From assembly GCA_051000755.1 (NCBI GenBank), contig JBPCNZ010000048.1, forward strand, positions 1-7,907: a DNA stretch of 7,907 nt, written 5' to 3'. The position numbers and the translations under genes are program-made. Source of the stretch: JALZAH01 sp051000755 (lineage in GTDB: Bacteria > Actinomycetota > Acidimicrobiia > Acidimicrobiales > Palsa-688). The notes beneath the pieces were generated by a model. The model was not told the DNA's origin and ran no database searches. It saw only the letters and a program-made list of their open reading frames with translations. This document shows, one piece after another, positions 4,705 through 7,907 of this stretch; position 1 is the first letter of the stretch; every line of letters begins with the position of its first letter.

Positions 4705-6081
4705 ATGCAGTGGAGCGCGGCCCAGATCGTCGACGCCACCGGGGGGACCCTGCATCACGCCGGTGAGGAGGGTGCCCGGCTGGACGGGGTGGGCATCGAT
4801 TCCCGCCGGGTGATCCCGGGGATGCTGTTCGTCCCTGTGCGGGCCGAGCGCGACGGGCACGCCTTCATCGCCGCCGCTCTGGCCGCGGGCGCAGGGGGGT
4901 GTCTGGCCGAGTCTGACCGCGTCGAGGATGTGGACGTCCCCGAGGGCACGGTGACCATCGAGGTCGCCGACACCAGAGCCGCCCTGTCCTGCTTGGGCGG
5001 GGCGGCCCGTGATCGCCTGACCGGACCGGTGGTGGGCATCACCGGCTCGGTCGGCAAGACGTCGGCCAAGGACCTGACGGCCGCGGCCCTCGGGACCAGG
5101 TTTCGGGTGGCGGCGAGCGAACGGTCGTTCAACAACGAACTGGGCGTGCCGCTCACCCTGGCCAACGCTCCAGGGGACACCAATGTGGCCGTGGTGGAGA
5201 TGGGCGCCCGGGCACCGGGGGACATCCGCGACCTGTGTGCCGTGGCCCGGCCGACGATCGGGGTGGTCACGGCGGTGGCCGCGTCGCACACGGAGACGTT
5301 TGGCACCATCGACGGGGTGGCTGCGGCCAAGGCGGAGCTCATCGGGTCCCTGCCGGCGTCGGGGACGGCGGTCCTCAATTGCGACGATTCCCGGGTGGCG
5401 GCCATGGCGGCACGGAGCGCGGCCCCGGTCCTGCTGTGGTCGGCCGAGGGGCGTCCGGGAGCGGACGTGACAGCCCATGACATCCGCATCGACGACCAGT
5501 TGCGGGCCAGCTTCGTGTTGCGCTCACCGTGGGGCTCGGTACCGGTCGCCCTCGAGGTCCGTGGCGTCCACCAGGTGGGCAACGCCCTCGCCGCCGCCTC
5601 CGTGGCCCTGTGCTGCGGGGTGGACCTCGACGGCGTGAGCACGGGCCTGGCCCGGGGTCAGCTGTCCCCGTGGCGCATGGAGGTGCGCCTCGCGCCCGCC
5701 GGCGGCCGGGTCATCAACGACGCCTACAACGCCAACCCGACGTCCATGGCGGCCGCCTTGCGGTCTCTGGCCGCTCTGGAAGCCGACCGCCGGATCGCGG
5801 TCCTCGGGATCATGGCGGAGCTGGGACCCGACGAAGACCACGAGCACTACCAGATGGCAGCCCTGGCCGCCGAGCTGGGCATCGAGGTAGTTGCGGTGGG
5901 CACCGACCTGTATGGATTGGCGCCCGAGGCGGACATGGCCGCGGCCGCCGCTCGCATCGGAGGCATCGGTCCGGGGACGGCGGTGCTGATCAAGGGCAGC
6001 AGGGTGGCGGGCCTGGAACGCCTAGCCGCCCTCCTCGCCCCGTCCGTCGACCGGCCGCCCGCCGGTTCAGGGTCAGGATGA
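4705..6081 (+). CDS. murF: UDP-N-acetylmuramoyl-tripeptide--D-alanyl-D-alanine ligase
   Basis: A 458-residue cytoplasmic Mur ligase that adds D-Ala-D-Ala to UDP-MurNAc-tripeptide with ATP, the last soluble step of the muramyl pentapeptide precursor. The N-terminal substrate domain contains the typical IDSRRVIPGMLFV (31-43). The central domain has the P-loop GITGSVGKTSAKD (111-123), NNELGVPLTL (143-152), EMGARAPGDI (165-174) and SHTETFGT (194-201). The C-terminal domain has HQVGNALAAASVA (289-301), DAYNANPTSM (339-348), LGIMAELG (367-374) and KGSR (430-433). Length and motif order are normal for MurF, and DAYNANP separates it from MurE and MurC. ATG 4705 is the only good start: the first strand (SAAQIVDATGG) follows at once, with no useful Shine-Dalgarno, consistent with a leaderless message. 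It diverges from ddl, and its last nine bases overlap the end of the convergent ferritin-like gene. Confidence 0.96.
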   Translation: MQWSAAQIVDATGGTLHHAGEEGARLDGVGIDSRRVIPGMLFVPVRAERDGHAFIAAALAAGAGGCLAESDRVEDVDVPEGTVTIEVADTRAALSCLGGAARDRLTGPVVGITGSVGKTSAKDLTAAALGTRFRVAASERSFNNELGVPLTLANAPGDTNVAVVEMGARAPGDIRDLCAVARPTIGVVTAVAASHTETFGTIDGVAAAKAELIGSLPASGTAVLNCDDSRVAAMAARSAAPVLLWSAEGRPGADVTAHDIRIDDQLRASFVLRSPWGSVPVALEVRGVHQVGNALAAASVALCCGVDLDGVSTGLARGQLSPWRMEVRLAPAGGRVINDAYNANPTSMAAALRSLAALEADRRIAVLGIMAELGPDEDHEHYQMAALAAELGIEVVAVGTDLYGLAPEADMAAAAARIGGIGPGTAVLIKGSRVAGLERLAALLAPSVDRPPAGSGSG

Positions 6082-6873
6082 GACGCCGGTGCCGATCTTG
6101 ACGGCGTTGCCTTCGGTCTGGAAGCCGTTGGCCGGATAGGAGGGGTACATGGTCGTGTTGTTCAGCAGCAGGCCGAGAAGGGCCTGGTGGCGGCTCTCCA
6201 CGCCGAGCACGGAGGCGAGAGCGCTGTTGTAGGCGCCCTTGCTCATGTGCCCGATGGCGCTCTGGTAGGTCTGCGAGGCCGCCGACTCCAGCATGTACGC
6301 CAAGGCGACGACGTCATTCTCCGTCCGGAGATTGGTGAGGGCGGGGGTGATCACCTGGGCACTGACCACCGGGTTGGGCTGGGTGAACGCCTGGCCACCC
6401 GCCTTGGTCGTGGCCGACTCGAAGGCGGCGGCGTGTTGGCCGTGCTGCTCCATGAAGTTCTTCGCCACGCCGATGACGGTGGCGGTGGTGATGAGGCCCG
6501 ACCCGATGCTCTTCTGGTAGGTCTGCACGACGAGGACCTCAAGGGAGCTGGCTGTGCGCAGAGCGGCGATGTCGGTGGATGCCGAGCCCGCCGCCGTCGT
6601 CGGCGGAGACGTCGTGGGCGTCGATGCCGCGGTCGGCTTCGAGCTGGTGCCGCAGGCGGCGAAGACCGCCGAGGTGGCTACGGCCACGGTCCCGAACCTG
6701 AGGAACCGGCGACGCCCGAGGCCGCCGGTGATCAACTCGTCCCTCTCATCCCCGTTGAGCTCATCGGTCTCCACCATCCGAGCCAACGCCTCGGATTGCA
6801 ACGTCATGGCCACGTCGTGGTGGCGGGCGATCCCATCCAGCTCCCGGCGGATGTGGTCGTTGCTGATGTCCAT
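6073..6873 (-). CDS. Tat-exported ferritin-like lipoprotein
   Basis: A 266-residue protein of the ferritin-like/rubrerythrin superfamily (Ferritin_2-like). A 53-residue N-terminal stretch precedes a twin-arginine motif GRRRFLRFG (53-61), a short hydrophobic segment and a lipobox FAAC (71-74), so the mature protein is probably a lipid-anchored surface protein starting at Cys74. An Ala/Thr/Pro-rich tether (about 76-100) leads to four helices. Candidate metal ligands are E112 in helix 1, H144 and H147 (with E142 nearby) in helix 2, E196 in helix 3, and E226 and H229 (ESRH) in helix 4. Helix 2 thus reads HxxH rather than the usual ExxH. A strong ribosome site supports ATG 6873. It lies 44 bases after its paralogue and is probably co-transcribed with it. 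Its function is not known; roles in iron or oxidative-stress handling outside the membrane are inferred from the fold. Confidence 0.8.
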   Translation of the reverse strand: MDISNDHIRRELDGIARHHDVAMTLQSEALARMVETDELNGDERDELITGGLGRRRFLRFGTVAVATSAVFAACGTSSKPTAASTPTTSPPTTAAGSASTDIAALRTASSLEVLVVQTYQKSIGSGLITTATVIGVAKNFMEQHGQHAAAFESATTKAGGQAFTQPNPVVSAQVITPALTNLRTENDVVALAYMLESAASQTYQSAIGHMSKGAYNSALASVLGVESRHQALLGLLLNNTTMYPSYPANGFQTEGNAVKIGTGVSS

Positions 6874-6875
6874 CG

Positions 6876-6883
6876 TTCTCCTT
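6876..6883 (-). promoter_or_regulatory. Ribosome binding site of the second ferritin-like gene
   Basis: AAGGAGAA on the - strand ends two bases before ATG 6873, with GGAG four bases away. It fixes this start and so supports the long stretch before the Tat motif as genuinely translated. The same AAGGAGAAC string recurs at 7849-7857 near the right edge. Confidence 0.65.
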
Positions 6884-6917
6884 CGAAGTGGTCAGGTCGT
6901 CAGGCTCTCGACCTGCT

Positions 6918-7661
6918 TCAGGCCCCGGAAGCGATCGGAAACTGGCTGGATGAGACAGCGGCGGCGGTGGTGATGAAGGCCGGGATGTAGGTCCCGGTGT
7001 CCTCACCGGTGCTCAACCCGAGCATGTGGCCGAGCACGACGGCGTGCTGGGATTCGACGGGAAGGATCGAGGCCGTCGCCTGGAGAGCCGCGGGGTCGCC
7101 CAGGGCCCCGATGGCGGCGAGGTAGGTGGCCGCCGCTGCGTTCTCCAGCCCGTAGGCGATCGTGAGGATGGCGGGCTGGTCGGCGGCGTTGTTGATCATC
7201 GTGTCGACGTTCTGCGCCAGCTTCGGGTTGGCCAGGGCTTTCGGGGTGTTGCCCGCGAACTTGCCGAAGGCGTCGGCGTGGGCCTGGTGGTGGAAGGCGA
7301 AGGTCTTGGCGATCGTCAGGGCCGCACCGGTCACCTTGCCCGTCTTGGCCGCGGTCCCGTAGGCCATGACCGCGGCCAGTTCCACGCTCTGGGCGAAGGC
7401 GGCGATGGACTTGTCCGAGTTGGCCTGGGCGTACGCCGGGTTCCACAGGCTGGCGAGGGGGATCATCGCTCCGCCGATGGCGAGGGTGACCCCCCCGAGG
7501 CCGGCCCCGCGCAGGAAGCGTCGCCGTGATGGCTCCATGAGACGTTTGCCCTCACCCGAATGCAACTCGGCGATGTCCGCCGACATCGTCGCCATGCCTT
7601 CGCGGTTCAACTCGTCGACGGCGGCCACCATCCGGTGCAGTTCACGCTCGCTGATCTCCAT
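6918..7661 (-). CDS. Tat-exported ferritin-like protein (soluble form)
   Basis: A 247-residue paralogue of the downstream ferritin-like gene. Residues 1-44 are a charged, helical-looking stretch. A Tat motif SRRRFLRGAG (45-54), a hydrophobic core (about 55-71) and a probable signal-peptidase I site AYA-QA (76-80) follow, so the mature protein should be soluble outside the membrane. The four-helix domain shows E94 in helix 1, H125 and H128 in helix 2, E173 in helix 3, and E203 with H206 (ESQH) in helix 4. The Glu found near helix 2 in the paralogue (E142) is Phe123 here. The start at 7661 has a good ribosome site (AGAGG, six bases away), whereas the Met at residue 42, just before the Tat motif, has only a weak, distant one. 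It is the first gene of a two-gene operon. No specific function can be assigned beyond a likely metal-binding ferritin-like domain. Confidence 0.8.
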   Translation of the reverse strand: MEISERELHRMVAAVDELNREGMATMSADIAELHSGEGKRLMEPSRRRFLRGAGLGGVTLAIGGAMIPLASLWNPAYAQANSDKSIAAFAQSVELAAVMAYGTAAKTGKVTGAALTIAKTFAFHHQAHADAFGKFAGNTPKALANPKLAQNVDTMINNAADQPAILTIAYGLENAAAATYLAAIGALGDPAALQATASILPVESQHAVVLGHMLGLSTGEDTGTYIPAFITTAAAVSSSQFPIASGA

Positions 7662-7667
7662 GGACTA

Positions 7668-7676
7668 CCTCTCCTC
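7668..7676 (-). promoter_or_regulatory. Ribosome binding site of the first ferritin-like gene
   Basis: GAGGAGAGG on the - strand, with AGAGG ending six bases before ATG 7661. This good spacing decides the start in favour of the long form with residues 1-44 before the Tat motif. Confidence 0.65.
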
Positions 7677-7784
7677 GGATCCAGGCTCGGGCTCCGATCA
7701 GAACCCGCATGGTGGCAGGTGACGCGCTCTGGTGGTCCGCACCGACCGTCGGCTGGTGGGTGATCGCCATGCCGCCGGGGCGAC

Positions 7785-7883
7785 TAGCTAGATCGTCATT
7801 GCCGGGGCCGCCACGAGGGATGAGAATGGTGGTGTCCGGCAAAGCACGGTTCTCCTTGGTGCGGGTGAGCCCGATAGCTAGAT
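7785..7883. repeat. Direct repeat TAGCTAGAT, two copies 90 bp apart
   Basis: TAGCTAGAT occurs at 7785-7793 and 7875-7883. Each copy is preceded by CGA or CGAC, giving CGAC-TAGCTAGAT and CGA-TAGCTAGAT. The repeats are AT-rich islands in GC-rich DNA and contain the rare tetramer CTAG. They lie about 125 and 215 bases upstream of the ferritin-like operon start. They could be paired operator sites or promoter parts; a role is inferred only from position and rarity. Confidence 0.55.
7788..7847 (-). CDS. Possible 19-residue leader ORF upstream of the ferritin-like operon
   Basis: A GTG at 7847 is preceded by AAGGAG four bases away (AAGGAGAACCGTG), nearly the same initiation site as that of the second ferritin-like gene (AAGGAGAACGATG). 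The frame runs 19 codons to a TAG at 7790-7788, which is part of the right-hand end of the TAGCTAGAT repeat copy at 7785-7793. The peptide would be MLCRTPPFSSLVAAPAMTI. It resembles nothing known and may not be made; support is the ribosome site alone. Confidence 0.25.
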   Translation of the reverse strand: MLCRTPPFSSLVAAPAMTI

Positions 7884-7907
7884 TGATGCGGGGGCCTTCT
7901 CGGTACC

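Larger units (their letters stand above)
7662..7907 (-). other. Upstream region of the ferritin-like operon, with an uncertain open frame
   Basis: These 246 bases hold no gene I can recognise. One - strand frame is open from the window edge (7905) to a stop at 7642, 20 bases inside the ferritin-like gene; it could begin at a TTG at 7842 (66 residues) or be the tail of a gene beyond the edge. Against coding: its third-position GC is visibly lower than in neighbouring genes, it uses rare codons such as CTA, and the product (for example TILIPRGGPGNDDLASRPGG) resembles nothing I know. A leader or promoter region is the more likely reading. Confidence 0.3.

Noticed and set aside
4666..5478. Upstream extension of the ddl frame by about 270 codons
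   Set aside because: The extension lies entirely antisense to murF, has no conserved sequence, and would make Ddl far longer than its family. The ATG at 4665 gives the normal length.
7742..7752. Small palindrome CCGAC-C-GTCGG upstream of the ferritin-like operon
   Set aside because: Only 5-base GC arms; such palindromes are common by chance in this composition and no second copy was seen.

Overview
The window is very GC-rich chromosomal DNA from a bacterium, most likely an actinobacterium. The evidence is a mycothiol S-conjugate amidase (Mca) homologue, a SigK/RskA-type ECF sigma and anti-sigma pair, strong G/C bias at third codon positions, and start codons placed just after -10-like hexamers with no Shine-Dalgarno. 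An Acidimicrobiia-like lineage is a guess from the tandem Tat-exported ferritin-like genes. No rRNA, tRNA, insertion sequence, phage gene or CRISPR array is visible.

Left part, + strand (105-2920): four genes run head to tail with overlaps or near-overlaps. They encode an Mca-type deacetylase, a small SCP2-like protein, an ECF sigma factor, and a membrane-bound anti-sigma factor with a complete zinc-binding (ZAS) signature and an RskA-like outer domain. The packing implies one coupled operon that may link thiol-based detoxification to an envelope- or stress-sensing sigma switch. A small four-helix membrane protein (3003-3437) follows on the same strand with its own candidate promoter.

Middle part (3535-6081): ddl (- strand) and murF (+ strand) diverge from a 39-bp gap that holds a 12-bp palindrome. 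Ddl makes D-Ala-D-Ala and MurF attaches it to the UDP-MurNAc-tripeptide, so they are consecutive cell-wall steps. The 3' ends of ddl and the membrane-protein gene converge on a short patch of GC-rich direct repeats. The ddl stop codon lies in one copy of a 25-bp-period duplication.

Right part, - strand (7661-6073): two tandem paralogous ferritin-like proteins with twin-arginine signals, both starting from strong ribosome binding sites. The first looks like a soluble exported protein and the second like a lipoprotein. Both have an unusually long stretch before the Tat motif and an HxxH where four-helix di-iron proteins normally have ExxH. The last ~245 bases, upstream of this operon, hold a 9-bp direct repeat spaced exactly 90 bp and a possible short leader ORF.

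Most of the window is ordinary housekeeping. The less ordinary parts are the thiol-amidase/sigma operon, the ferritin-like pair, and the leader region at the right edge.
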